Positions 14,547 through 21,636 of a stretch of 21,636 nucleotides of DNA are shown here, piece by piece. The notes beneath the pieces are model-generated. The model saw only the letters and a program-made list of their open reading frames with translations, made no database searches and was not told where the DNA came from. The stretch spans positions 1 through 21,636 of the forward strand of contig CALFFB010000137.1 of NCBI GenBank assembly GCA_937958075.1, written 5' to 3'. Made by a program: the position numbers and the translations under genes. Source of the stretch: an uncultured Geobacteraceae bacterium. GTDB taxonomy: Bacteria; Desulfobacterota; Desulfuromonadia; Desulfuromonadales; Geopsychrobacteraceae. Every line of letters starts with the position of its first letter. The first letter of the stretch is position 1.

Positions 14547-16052
14547 ATGAACATTCTGGTGAAAAAAACATCGCCCCTGAAAACAAAAACCCCCTGTCTG
14601 GTTCTCTTTGCCTTTGACGGGCGCTTGCGTCAGGAGTTGTTCGACCAGCTGGACCAGCTTTTCAACGGCCATCTGACAGCGGTATTGACCGCGAAAGAAT
14701 TTCAGGGGCGGAGCGACGAAACCCTGATGCTCCACAACCCGACGAAACAGGGGCCGGAGCGCATCCTGCTGGTCGGTCTCGGAAAACCCGCCAGGCTGAC
14801 GGTAAACGGCTTGCGCCAGGCTACCTGTGCCGCGGCCACCGAGTTGAAGAAGAAAAGGCTGCTGCGCTTCGCCCTTGATGTGCGCTGCGCGCCATCCACA
14901 AAGATTCCCGCAGCGACCTATATCCAGACCGTGGCTGAAGGACTGTTGCTGGCCAACTACCAGTATGAACGCTACCTTTCCGCCAAACGCCCTGACCGGT
15001 TGCAGAGCCTCGAACAGGCCACCCTGTTGACAACGGACAGCGCCACCACCAAAGTCTGGACCGCCGCCATCGCCACCGCCCAGGCCATCTGCGCCGGCGT
15101 CACCTTTGCCCGCGATCTGGTCAATGCCCCGGGCAACGAAAAATCTCCAGAATTCCTCGCCTTCAAGGCGGTGGCCATGGCCGAACAGCACGGCCTCAAA
15201 GCGAACCTCCTCGACGTGCACAAACTCAGAACCCTGGGGTTCGGCGCCCTCCTCGGCGTCGCCCAGGGGAGCGAACGTCCTCCGTATCTCATCGTCCTGC
15301 AATATCAGGGCACCGATAAAGAAAAACCGCCCGTCGCTCTGGTTGGCAAGGGCGTCACCTTTGATACCGGCGGCATCTCCCTGAAGCCTGCAGAAAAGAT
15401 GGATGAAATGAAGATGGACATGGGTGGTGCCGCGGCTGTCCTGGGCACCTTGCTCAGCGCCGCGCAGCTGCAGCTGCCCATCAATCTGGTGGCGGTCATC
15501 CCGGCAGTGGAGAATATGCCGTCGGGCAAGGCCATCCGCCCCGGCGATATCCTCACCTCCCTGTCGGGTAAAACTATCGAAGTCATGAATACCGATGCCG
15601 AAGGACGCCTGATCCTGGCCGATGCCCTGACCTATGTGCAGCGCTTCAAGCCCCGTGCGGTCATCGACGTGGCGACCCTCACCGGCGCCTGCATTATCGC
15701 CCTGGGCCATCACGCCGCCGCTGTCCTCGGCAACGACGACAAACTCATGGCCGGGCTGTGCAAAGCCGGTGAACGCAGCGGTGAACGACTGTGGCAACTC
15801 CCTCTGTGGGAGGAATACGCAACCCAGATCAAGAGCGATTTCGCCGATCTGAAAAACACCGGCGGACGGCCTGCCGGCACCATTACCGCCGCCGCTTTTC
15901 TGCAGGCATTTGCTGAATCCTGCCGCTGGGCGCATCTGGACATCGCCGGCATGGCCTGGGAAGATCGCGGTGTTGCCGGTCGGCCACGGGGTGGCACCGG
16001 TTTCGGTGTCCGGATCCTGATTGAATATCTGCGCGCCGTCGCAGACAGGTGA
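14547..16052 (+). CDS. pepA: Leucyl (cytosol) aminopeptidase, M17 family
   Basis: A two-metal aminopeptidase that removes N-terminal residues, preferring leucine, in cytoplasmic peptide turnover; in E. coli the PepA hexamer also binds DNA in Xer recombination and carAB control. The 501-residue length fits the family (E. coli 503). The C-terminal catalytic domain carries VGKGVTFDTGGISLKP (Lys268, Asp273, Lys280), DMGGAA (Asp291) and the signature NTDAEGRL (Asp350, Glu352, Arg354), covering the expected metal ligands and catalytic residues. The ATG at 14547 is preferred over an in-frame GTG nine codons upstream because AAAAAGG (14531-14537) lies 9 nt before it. It sits 64 bp after selU and 46 bp before the Zn-protease gene, so co-transcription is likely. 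The E. coli-like DNA-binding role is not assumed. Confidence 0.96.
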   Translation: MNILVKKTSPLKTKTPCLVLFAFDGRLRQELFDQLDQLFNGHLTAVLTAKEFQGRSDETLMLHNPTKQGPERILLVGLGKPARLTVNGLRQATCAAATELKKKRLLRFALDVRCAPSTKIPAATYIQTVAEGLLLANYQYERYLSAKRPDRLQSLEQATLLTTDSATTKVWTAAIATAQAICAGVTFARDLVNAPGNEKSPEFLAFKAVAMAEQHGLKANLLDVHKLRTLGFGALLGVAQGSERPPYLIVLQYQGTDKEKPPVALVGKGVTFDTGGISLKPAEKMDEMKMDMGGAAAVLGTLLSAAQLQLPINLVAVIPAVENMPSGKAIRPGDILTSLSGKTIEVMNTDAEGRLILADALTYVQRFKPRAVIDVATLTGACIIALGHHAAAVLGNDDKLMAGLCKAGERSGERLWQLPLWEEYATQIKSDFADLKNTGGRPAGTITAAAFLQAFAESCRWAHLDIAGMAWEDRGVAGRPRGGTGFGVRILIEYLRAVADR

Positions 16053-16098
16053 TTCTTTTGGATATGGACCTTTACCGTAAGCAAGGGAAGTACAGATA

Positions 16099-16554
16099 AT
16101 GGGTCCTATGGTCATCGGCTGGCGTGAATGGCTGGCACTGCCGCAATTGCATATCGACCGGATCAAGGCAAAAATCGACACCGGTGCCCGTACCTCGTCA
16201 TTGCATGCCTATTTTATCGAACCCTACACGGAAAACGGGCAACAGATGGTGCGTTTCGGGGTCCATCCGCGACAGCAACGGCAGACCCCCGATATCATCT
16301 GCCAGGCTCCGGTCAGGGACTATCGCCAGGTCAGCGATTCCGGCGGACACCGGGAAATGCGTTATGTCATCACCACGGAGGTGCTGCTGGGCCAGCAGCG
16401 GCGGACCATTGAACTGACCCTGAGCAACCGGGAGCGCATGACCTTCCGCATGCTTCTCGGGCGTACCGCCCTGCGGGGAATGCTGGTCCTCCCCGATCAG
16501 TCCTACTGTCTTAAACAGGGCAGCAAAACGGCTTACAGCCATATCCTGAAATAG
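16099..16554 (+). CDS. RimB-like 'ATP-dependent zinc protease' family (retropepsin-like) protein
   Basis: A 151-residue protein of the family annotated as 'ATP-dependent zinc protease' or 'RimK/LysX family' (PF05618), often encoded beside rimK. It has the opening IGWREWLALPQL, the retropepsin-like active-site motif KIDTGARTSSLHA (Asp27-Thr28-Gly29-Ala30) and the C-terminal block MLLGRTALRG (118-127), the second strand of an aspartic-protease fold. No zinc-binding HExxH is present, so the historical 'zinc' name is not supported by the sequence. It begins at ATG 16099 with AGGGAAG about 10 nt upstream; rimK follows 25 bp later. By analogy with RimB of pseudomonads it may trim or regulate RimK-added glutamate tails. 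That role is inferred from family and neighbour. Confidence 0.85.
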   Translation: MGPMVIGWREWLALPQLHIDRIKAKIDTGARTSSLHAYFIEPYTENGQQMVRFGVHPRQQRQTPDIICQAPVRDYRQVSDSGGHREMRYVITTEVLLGQQRRTIELTLSNRERMTFRMLLGRTALRGMLVLPDQSYCLKQGSKTAYSHILK

Positions 16555-16579
16555 CGGCCTCCAAGGAACCCACAGCCCC

Positions 16580-17485
16580 ATGAAAATTGCCATCCTCTCA
16601 CGCAATCCCGAACTCTACTCCACCCGCCGTCTGGCCGAGGCCGCAACCGCCCATGGCCATCAGGCGCTGGTCATCGATCCTCTGCGCTGCTATATGACCA
16701 TCGCCAGCCAGCGGCCGACCATTCACTACAAAGGGGAAGAGCTGACCGGTATTGACGCCGTTATTCCGCGCATCGGCGCTTCCATCACCTTTTATGGCAC
16801 CGCTGTTGTGCGACAGTTCGAGATGATGAACATCTACAGCCTCAATGAGTCCGTCGCCATCAGCCGCTCGCGGGACAAACTGCGCAGCCTGCAGCTGCTG
16901 GCGCGCAAAGGCGTCGGCCTGCCGGTGACCTGTTTTTCCCACTCGACCCTGTATACCAAAGATCTGATCAAGCTGGTCGGCGACGCGCCGCTGGTCATCA
17001 AACTGCTGGAAGGAACCCAGGGCATCGGTGTCGTCCTGGCGGAAACCACCCAGGCCGCCGAAAGTGTCATCGAAGCCTTTCGCGGTCTCAACGCCAATAT
17101 CCTGGTGCAGGAATTTATCAAGGAGGCCAGAGGTGCCGACATCCGGTGTTTTGTTATCGGTGACAAGGTGGTGGCTGCCATGAAACGTCAGGGCAGGGAG
17201 GGAGATTTCCGCTCCAACCTGCACCGGGGCGGTCAGGCAGGCGTCGCCCGCCTGACGCCGGAAGAACGCTCCACCGCCGTCAGGGCCGCGCGTATCATGG
17301 GGCTGAATGTCGCCGGCGTCGACCTGCTGCGTTCCAACCATGGCCCTGTCGTTATGGAGGTCAACTCCTCCCCCGGTCTGGAAGGCATCGAAAGCTCCAC
17401 CGACAGGGACATCGCCGGCATGATGATCGAATTTATCGAAAAGCAGGCCAAACCGGGCCGCACCCGCACACGGGGGAAGGGATGA
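16580..17485 (+). CDS. rimK: RimK-type alpha-L-glutamate ligase (ribosomal protein S6 modification)
   Basis: An ATP-grasp ligase that adds glutamate residues to the C-terminus of ribosomal protein S6 in E. coli, and can make poly-alpha-glutamate. The 301-residue protein matches E. coli RimK (300) throughout, with MKIAILSRNPELYSTRRL at the start, PRIGASITFYG (63-73), the ATP-grasp loop EGTQGIGV (144-151) after Lys141, nucleotide-binding VQEFI (Glu178), and metal-binding residues Asp248, Glu260 and Asn262 in the VMEVNSSPGLEGIE region. The ATG follows AAGGA at 12 nt. Its stop overlaps the corA start by 4 bases, implying translational coupling. The Zn-protease gene is 25 bp upstream. The actual acceptor here is presumed to be S6 but was not shown. 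Confidence 0.95.
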   Translation: MKIAILSRNPELYSTRRLAEAATAHGHQALVIDPLRCYMTIASQRPTIHYKGEELTGIDAVIPRIGASITFYGTAVVRQFEMMNIYSLNESVAISRSRDKLRSLQLLARKGVGLPVTCFSHSTLYTKDLIKLVGDAPLVIKLLEGTQGIGVVLAETTQAAESVIEAFRGLNANILVQEFIKEARGADIRCFVIGDKVVAAMKRQGREGDFRSNLHRGGQAGVARLTPEERSTAVRAARIMGLNVAGVDLLRSNHGPVVMEVNSSPGLEGIESSTDRDIAGMMIEFIEKQAKPGRTRTRGKG

Positions 17486-18591
17486 CAAAAAGAAACGCTT
17501 TTCCGTTTACCAGCAGCTTTAAAACCGTTACCTCCCTCTTTCGTACCCGCCCCAAACAGATCGGGCTGCCGCCGGGGACCCTGATTCACGTCGGCAGGCG
17601 GGAGATGGAAAAAACGCTGCTGTCGCGCATTGATTACAATGCGCAGCGGTATCAGCGCTATCAGGACATTGCCGTGACCGACTGCCGCTACCCGCCGGCC
17701 GCCGGTGAGATGAGCTGGATCAGCCTGGACGGCCTGCATGACATTGCCCTGATCGAACAGCTCGGCGACCTCGCCCGGCTGCACCCCCTGGCACTTGAGG
17801 ATATTCTCAATACCGGTCATCCCCCAAAGGTTGAAGAATACCCTGAGTCCATATTGATCATTATCAAGCTCCTTGAGTTTAACGAAGAAAACAGTGAGAT
17901 TTCAGCCGAACAGTTCAGTCTGGTGCTGGCCCCAAATCTGCTCCTGAGTTTTCGTGAGCAGAGCAGCCCTCTGTTTCAGGAAGTTTTGCGCCGTCTGGAA
18001 AACCAGAACGGCCGTTTTCGTGAACGCGGCACCGACTACCTCGCCTACGCCCTCCTCGATACCGCAGTGGACAGCTATTATCATGTGCTGGAGAATATCG
18101 CCGATGAGCTCGAAGTCATTGAGTCGCAGCTGGTGACCCAGCCCGGCAAGGAGCATCTGCAGCAGATTCATCGTTTGCGAGGACAGCTGTTTTTTGTGCG
18201 CAAGGAGATTTCGCCCCTGCGGGATCTGACCAGCTTTCTCATGCGCAGTGAATCGCCCCTGATCGATGAAAAAACCCGGATCTACCTGCGCGACCTGCAC
18301 GAACATGTACTGCACGTACTCGACAATATTGAAAACTATCGCGATACCGCCAAAGGACTCATCGATCTGTCCCTGTCCAACATGAGCTACCGAACCAACG
18401 AGGTCATGCAGTTTCTGACCATCATCGCCTCGATCTTCATCCCCCTGACCTTCATCGCCGGGGTGTACGGCATGAATTTTCAGTACATGCCCGAGCTGTC
18501 CTGGCCTTACGGCTATCCCTTTGTCCTGGGTGTGATGTTTCTTTGTGTCGCGGCCATGCTCTGGTTTTTCCGACGAAAAAAATGGTTTTGA
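17482..18591 (+). CDS. corA: CorA-family magnesium/cobalt transporter
   Basis: A pentameric inner-membrane channel for Mg2+ (also Co2+ and Ni2+). The 369-residue protein has a large cytoplasmic N-terminal domain rich in charged helices (about 1-305) and two C-terminal membrane segments. The selectivity motif GMN (about 330-332, in VYGMNFQYMPELSWPYGYP) follows the first segment, FLTIIASIFIPLTFIAGVY. The second is followed by the basic end FFRRKKWF. This layout and the longer N-terminal lead (about 45 residues before the domain) resemble the Thermotoga-type CorA. It starts inside the rimK stop (ATGA overlap at 17482-17485), so it is translated from the same mRNA, perhaps by reinitiation. No magnesium-sensing leader is visible. 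Confidence 0.95.
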   Translation: MTKRNAFPFTSSFKTVTSLFRTRPKQIGLPPGTLIHVGRREMEKTLLSRIDYNAQRYQRYQDIAVTDCRYPPAAGEMSWISLDGLHDIALIEQLGDLARLHPLALEDILNTGHPPKVEEYPESILIIIKLLEFNEENSEISAEQFSLVLAPNLLLSFREQSSPLFQEVLRRLENQNGRFRERGTDYLAYALLDTAVDSYYHVLENIADELEVIESQLVTQPGKEHLQQIHRLRGQLFFVRKEISPLRDLTSFLMRSESPLIDEKTRIYLRDLHEHVLHVLDNIENYRDTAKGLIDLSLSNMSYRTNEVMQFLTIIASIFIPLTFIAGVYGMNFQYMPELSWPYGYPFVLGVMFLCVAAMLWFFRRKKWF

Positions 18592-18617
18592 CCGGCACCC
18601 GGTGTGGCCGCTGCAGC

Positions 18618-18647
18618 TTGACAGGCTGAATCAACTGTTGCTAGATT
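18618..18647 (+). promoter_or_regulatory. Sigma-70 promoter candidate for hisZ-purA
   Basis: A perfect TTGACA (18618-18623) and an extended -10, TG-C-TAGATT (18639-18647), are separated by 18 bp. It lies in the 128-bp gap after corA, 73 bases before hisZ. Sequence match only. Confidence 0.55.
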
Positions 18648-18676
18648 GCCGCGTTCGGCCTAACGTAGGTCGTCTT

Positions 18677-18685
18677 TGGTATAAA
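18677..18685 (+). promoter_or_regulatory. Second extended -10 candidate before hisZ
   Basis: TG-G-TATAAA is an extended -10 with a 5/6 hexamer, 34 bases before the hisZ start. It has no clear -35. A nearby TTGACA (18701-18706) overlaps the ribosome-binding region and is too close to the start to be a promoter element. Confidence 0.4.
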
Positions 18686-18719
18686 ACACCGCACATCACG
18701 TTGACAAAGGGAGCGGTTC

Positions 18720-20012
18720 ATGCGTTTTTCCGATCTGCCACTTGAGTCCGATCTGCCCAAAGGGGTTCGTGACTTTCTGCCGCTGAAGGCGGCCAAGCTG
18801 GAGTATCTGCAGCAGCAGCTGCGTCAGGTCTATACGGCCTGGGGCTTCCGCCCCCTCATCCCCCCCCAGATCGAATACCTCGATGTGCTGGAGCGGGGTC
18901 TGGGAGAAGGGTTACGTGACCGTGCCTTTCGCTTCGATGACCGCCAGAGCAATCGTCTCCTCGCCTTTCCCCCGGATATGACCGCCCAGATCGCCCGCAT
19001 TGCCGCCACCCGCATGAGCGATATCCTGCTGCCGTTGCGCCTCTGTTACAACGGTCGGGTATTGCGCCATACCGAACAACAGGCCGGCAAGGAGCGCGAG
19101 ATCTTTCAGTCCGGTGTCGAACTGATCGGTCTCGACGCGCCGGAAGCTGACGCCGAAATGATCGCCATGGCGGTTGAGTGTCTGGCCGCCGTCGGCGCCG
19201 AGCAGTTCACCATCGATATCGGCCAGGTGGAGTTTTTCCGCGGGGTCATGGACGGCCTTCCCCTGGAACCGCTGCAGGCCGAACGGGTTGCTGACGCCAT
19301 CCTCAGAAAGGACAGTTCCGAGCTTGAACAGCTGCTGGCGGATACGCAGATCAGCGCTGCATCCCGGGCGGAGATCCTGGCCCTGCCGCGCCTCTACGGC
19401 GGTCGCGAAGTACTGGACCAGGCCCGGCAAACCGTAACCAACGATCGTTCTCGCCGGGCCCTCGACAGCCTCTCCCAGGTGCTCGACGTCCTGGAGATTT
19501 ATGGAGTCAGTGAGCATGTGACCATCGATCTCGGTGAACTGCGCGGTCTGAACTATCATACCGGCATGACCTTTCAGGGCTTTCTCCCCGGTCTCGGGCG
19601 CAGCGTCTGCAGCGGTGGCCGCTACAACGGACTGATGGCGAAATACGGCTATCAGGCGCCGGCCACCGGCTTCACCTTCAGCCTGCTGCACCTGCTCTTT
19701 GCTCTGGATAAAACCCTGGACGAACGCATCGCGCCGGGCGATGACCTGCTGGTCTACGCCACCGGCGGCGATCTGCGTAGCGCGCAGAAGCTGGCCTGTC
19801 AACTGCGCCAGCGGGGTCACGCCGTTGCCCGCGACATCATCAAGCGCAGTCCCGAGGAAAGTCTTGTCTATGCCCGGCAGATGAATTACCGTTACCTGGT
19901 CATTGTTGCCGGAGAAGACCAGCCCCTTGTCCTGATCAGCGTCGCCGATAATCAGCGCCACCAGTTGACCTGGGAGCAACTGCTGCAGAACGGCGCCCTC
20001 GAATCCTTGTGA
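18720..20012 (+). CDS. hisZ: ATP phosphoribosyltransferase regulatory subunit (HisZ)
   Basis: HisZ is a catalytically inactive paralogue of histidyl-tRNA synthetase. It assembles with the short form of HisG to make the first enzyme of histidine synthesis and mediates histidine feedback. The 430-residue protein starts LPKGVRDFLPLKAAKLE and contains class II synthetase-like motifs, including RVLRHTEQQAGKEREIFQSGVE-like motif 2 (split around residues 115-136) and YHTGMTFQGF and SGGRYNGLMAKYG near 280-305. Residues about 345-425 look like a reduced anticodon-binding-type domain, making it longer than minimal HisZ proteins (about 330-390). The lack of typical HisS histidine motifs, and the adjacent purA, favour HisZ over HisS. 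The ATG follows AGGGAG (18708-18713) at 6 nt. Confidence 0.9.
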   Translation: MRFSDLPLESDLPKGVRDFLPLKAAKLEYLQQQLRQVYTAWGFRPLIPPQIEYLDVLERGLGEGLRDRAFRFDDRQSNRLLAFPPDMTAQIARIAATRMSDILLPLRLCYNGRVLRHTEQQAGKEREIFQSGVELIGLDAPEADAEMIAMAVECLAAVGAEQFTIDIGQVEFFRGVMDGLPLEPLQAERVADAILRKDSSELEQLLADTQISAASRAEILALPRLYGGREVLDQARQTVTNDRSRRALDSLSQVLDVLEIYGVSEHVTIDLGELRGLNYHTGMTFQGFLPGLGRSVCSGGRYNGLMAKYGYQAPATGFTFSLLHLLFALDKTLDERIAPGDDLLVYATGGDLRSAQKLACQLRQRGHAVARDIIKRSPEESLVYARQMNYRYLVIVAGEDQPLVLISVADNQRHQLTWEQLLQNGALESL

Positions 20013-20072
20013 GTCGTCACCCTGACTCACCGCATATACAGCGTCACCTAACTAAATAGCGAGTAGGAGCTT

Positions 20073-21371
20073 ATGGCCAACATCATTATTGTCGGCGCCC
20101 AGTGGGGCGATGAAGGCAAGGGTAAAATTGTTGATATCTACACCGAGTTCGCCCAGAGTGTCGTGCGCTTCCAGGGCGGCAACAACGCCGGTCACACCCT
20201 GGTTGTCGGTTCGGAGAAAACGGTTCTGCACCTGATTCCTTCCGGCATTCTGCATCAGGGAAAACGGTGCATTATCGGCAACGGAGTCGTGCTTGATCCC
20301 AAGGTGTTCCTGGAGGAGATCGACAAACTCAAAAGCCGCGGCTATCTCAAGGACGACCGCCAATTGATGGTCGACGGCGCCGTCAATATCATTATGCCGT
20401 ACCATAAAAAGATCGATATCGCCCGCGAGCTCAAATCCGGAGCAAAAAAAATCGGCACCACCGGCCGCGGCATCGGCCCCACCTACGAAGACAAGGTTGG
20501 CCGCCGCGGTATCCGCTTTGCCGATCTGCTCAAGCCTGAGGTGTTTCGGCGCAAGCTCAAGGAACTGCTGCCCGAGAAAAACTTCTTCCTCGAGCACTAT
20601 CTCGGTGAAGCGCCCCTTGATGAAGAAGCTATCATCTCCGAGTATCTCGGTTATGCCGAGCGCCTGCGGGTGTATCTGGGACGCGCTTCGACAACCCTTG
20701 ATCAGGCCATGAAGGCAGGAGACAACATCCTCTTTGAAGGGGCCCAGGGCAGCCTGCTCGATGTCGACCACGGCACCTACCCCTATGTCACCTCCTCCTC
20801 CACCATTGCCGCCGGCGCCTGTACCGGAACCGGCATCGGCCCCCAGCGTATCGACGGCGTCATCGGCATCTCCAAAGCCTATGTGACCCGCGTCGGCGAA
20901 GGGCCCTTCCCGACGGAACTGGATGATGACATGGGTGAGCGCCTGCGCGCAGCCGGCAACGAATTCGGGGCCACCACCGGCCGACCGCGCCGCACCGGCT
21001 GGCTCGACATTATCGCCCTGCGCGAAGCCGTCCGCACCAACGGCCTGACCGGTATCGCCCTGACCAAAATGGATGTTCTCAATGACCTGGAAACCATCAA
21101 GGTCTGCACCGCCTATCGTCATGGCGAAGACATCCTCGAAGAGTTCCCGCAGGATCTCGATACCCTCAAAAACTGCACCCCGGTTTACGAAGAAATCAGC
21201 GGCTGGCAGCAGGACATCAGCAGTCTGCAGAAATACGCCGACCTGCCGGCCGCAGCCCGCGCCTATGTCGCGAAAATCGAAGAATGGACCGGCTGTCCCG
21301 TCGTCCTCGTATCCGTCGGCCCGCGCCGTGACCAGACATTGCAGCGCAGCAACCCTTTCACAAAAAAGTAA
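20073..21371 (+). CDS. purA: Adenylosuccinate synthetase
   Basis: Joins IMP and aspartate, with GTP hydrolysis, to form adenylosuccinate, the first committed step to AMP. The 432-residue length is as in E. coli PurA. The N-terminal GTP-binding signature QWGDEGKGK places catalytic Asp13 exactly as in E. coli, and His41 lies in NNAGHT. The second signature GIGPTYEDK and the IMP-binding block GTTGRGIGP are present, as is the GATTGRPRR aspartate-loop segment. It is 60 bp after hisZ, so probably co-transcribed. The AGGAG (20065-20069) is only 3 nt before the ATG, shorter than usual, but the protein alignment leaves no other start. No purine-regulator operator was recognised. Confidence 0.98.
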   Translation: MANIIIVGAQWGDEGKGKIVDIYTEFAQSVVRFQGGNNAGHTLVVGSEKTVLHLIPSGILHQGKRCIIGNGVVLDPKVFLEEIDKLKSRGYLKDDRQLMVDGAVNIIMPYHKKIDIARELKSGAKKIGTTGRGIGPTYEDKVGRRGIRFADLLKPEVFRRKLKELLPEKNFFLEHYLGEAPLDEEAIISEYLGYAERLRVYLGRASTTLDQAMKAGDNILFEGAQGSLLDVDHGTYPYVTSSSTIAAGACTGTGIGPQRIDGVIGISKAYVTRVGEGPFPTELDDDMGERLRAAGNEFGATTGRPRRTGWLDIIALREAVRTNGLTGIALTKMDVLNDLETIKVCTAYRHGEDILEEFPQDLDTLKNCTPVYEEISGWQQDISSLQKYADLPAAARAYVAKIEEWTGCPVVLVSVGPRRDQTLQRSNPFTKK

Positions 21372-21381
21372 CGAAAAAAGG

Positions 21382-21410
21382 TTGACGCTTACAGGTGATT
21401 CACGTATAAA
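21382..21410 (+). promoter_or_regulatory. Sigma-70 promoter of the tRNA-Lys/tRNA-Glu unit
   Basis: TTGACG (21382-21387), a 17-bp spacer and TATAAA (21405-21410) lie 16 bp before the tRNA-Lys 5' end, giving a start around 21417. This is the closest match to the sigma-70 consensus in the window and fits a stable-RNA promoter. Confidence 0.8.
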
Positions 21411-21426
21411 GTCCTTCCGTTGCTAC

Positions 21427-21502
21427 GGGCCGGTAGCTCAGTAGGTAGAGCATCTGACTTTTAATCAGATGGTCACAGGTTCGATCCCTGTCCGGCTCAC
21501 CA
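21427..21502 (+). tRNA. tRNA-Lys (TTT anticodon)
   Basis: A 76-nt cloverleaf with encoded CCA, anticodon loop CTTTTAA and T-arm GGTTCGATCC. The acceptor stem GGGCCGG pairs with CCGGCTC, with one G2-U71 wobble. It is first of two tRNAs behind the shared promoter. The UUU anticodon makes it a predicted MnmH/SelU substrate. Confidence 0.97.
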
Positions 21503-21515
21503 TAAAAAAGTACCA

Positions 21516-21538
21516 CCTGCGGGGTCATTTCCCGCAGG
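21516..21538 (+). other. Perfect hairpin between tRNA-Lys and tRNA-Glu
   Basis: CCTGCGGG (21516-21523) pairs with CCCGCAGG (21531-21538), 8 bp with a 7-nt loop, 14 nt after tRNA-Lys. No T-tract follows, so it is unlikely to be an efficient terminator. It may be a processing element of the tRNA precursor or the remains of one. Confidence 0.5.
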
Positions 21539-21553
21539 GGCTTGAAGTGTCAA

Positions 21554-21631
21554 GTCCCTATCGTCTAGCCTGGCCCAGGACACCGCCCTTTCACGGCGGC
21601 GACGGGGGTTCGAATCCCCCTGGGGACGCCA
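21554..21631 (+). tRNA. tRNA-Glu (TTC anticodon)
   Basis: A 78-nt cloverleaf with encoded CCA, anticodon stem-loop CCGCCCTTTCACGGCGG and T-arm GGTTCGAATCC. The acceptor stem GTCCCTA pairs with TGGGGAC with one U6-G67 wobble. The D-arm (CGTCTAGCCTGGCCCAGGA) is two bases longer than in E. coli tRNA-Glu. It ends 5 bases before the window edge, so any further tRNA or terminator is not visible. Confidence 0.96.
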
Positions 21632-21636
21632 AAACA

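Noticed and set aside
14493..16181. 562-codon minus-strand open frame across pepA
   Set aside because: It is a shadow of pepA, which has all catalytic motifs. The antisense protein is glycine- and glutamine-rich with no recognisable domain and no ribosome-binding site.
18912..21122. Long minus-strand open frames across hisZ and purA (372 and 356 codons)
   Set aside because: They are antisense shadows in GC-rich coding DNA; hisZ and purA are unambiguous.

Overview
The window is a chromosomal, mostly housekeeping stretch of a Gram-negative bacterium with moderately high GC. The genes point to a Deltaproteobacteria / Desulfuromonadia-type organism: a hisZ-purA pair followed by tRNA-Lys and tRNA-Glu, a sigma-54-type promoter before a TRAP transporter, CheV, RNase R, and a selenium-dependent tRNA-modifying enzyme. 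This placement is inferred from gene content and order; no marker gene was compared.

Layout. 1-623 (-) is the N-terminal part of a PlsC-type acyltransferase that runs off the window. 775-2430 (+) is pgi, converging on rnr (2469-4553, -). A small TauE/SafE permease (4656-5369, +) diverges from rnr and converges on a ten-repeat Sel1 protein (5383-6483, -). cheV (6652-7620, +) diverges from the Sel1 gene and ends at a perfect 20-bp hairpin shared with the opposing TRAP operon. That operon (7744-11174, -) encodes a TAXI-type binding protein and a fused 4TM/12TM permease. A terminator-like hairpin lies between its two genes, and a good -24/-12 promoter with upstream dyads lies in front of it. After a 582-bp spacer come a cold-shock protein gene with terminator-like hairpins in its leader (11757-11957, +) and a RelA/SpoT-domain alarmone synthetase (12085-13140, +). 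Then initiator tRNA-fMet (13203-13279, -), followed on + by mnmH/selU, pepA, a retropepsin-like 'Zn protease', rimK, corA, hisZ, purA, tRNA-Lys(UUU) and tRNA-Glu(UUC).

How the genes fit together. Several act on translation or stress: RNase R, the cold-shock protein, the alarmone synthetase, RimK (glutamate ligase acting on ribosomal protein S6 in known cases), MnmH (wobble 2-selenouridine in Lys, Glu and Gln tRNAs) and three tRNAs. Two of those tRNAs belong to the isoacceptors MnmH modifies. The Zn protease gene, rimK and corA are closely packed, with rimK and corA overlapping by four bases. The TRAP operon is the most accessory-looking segment: it is bounded by its own regulatory region and a bidirectional terminator, and no cognate regulator lies in the window.

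I found no CRISPR array, insertion sequence, integrase, prophage or obvious defence system. The strongest non-coding signals are the sigma-54 promoter with its dyad array, the hairpin between the TRAP genes and the paired hairpins in the csp leader. No wholly new system is evident.
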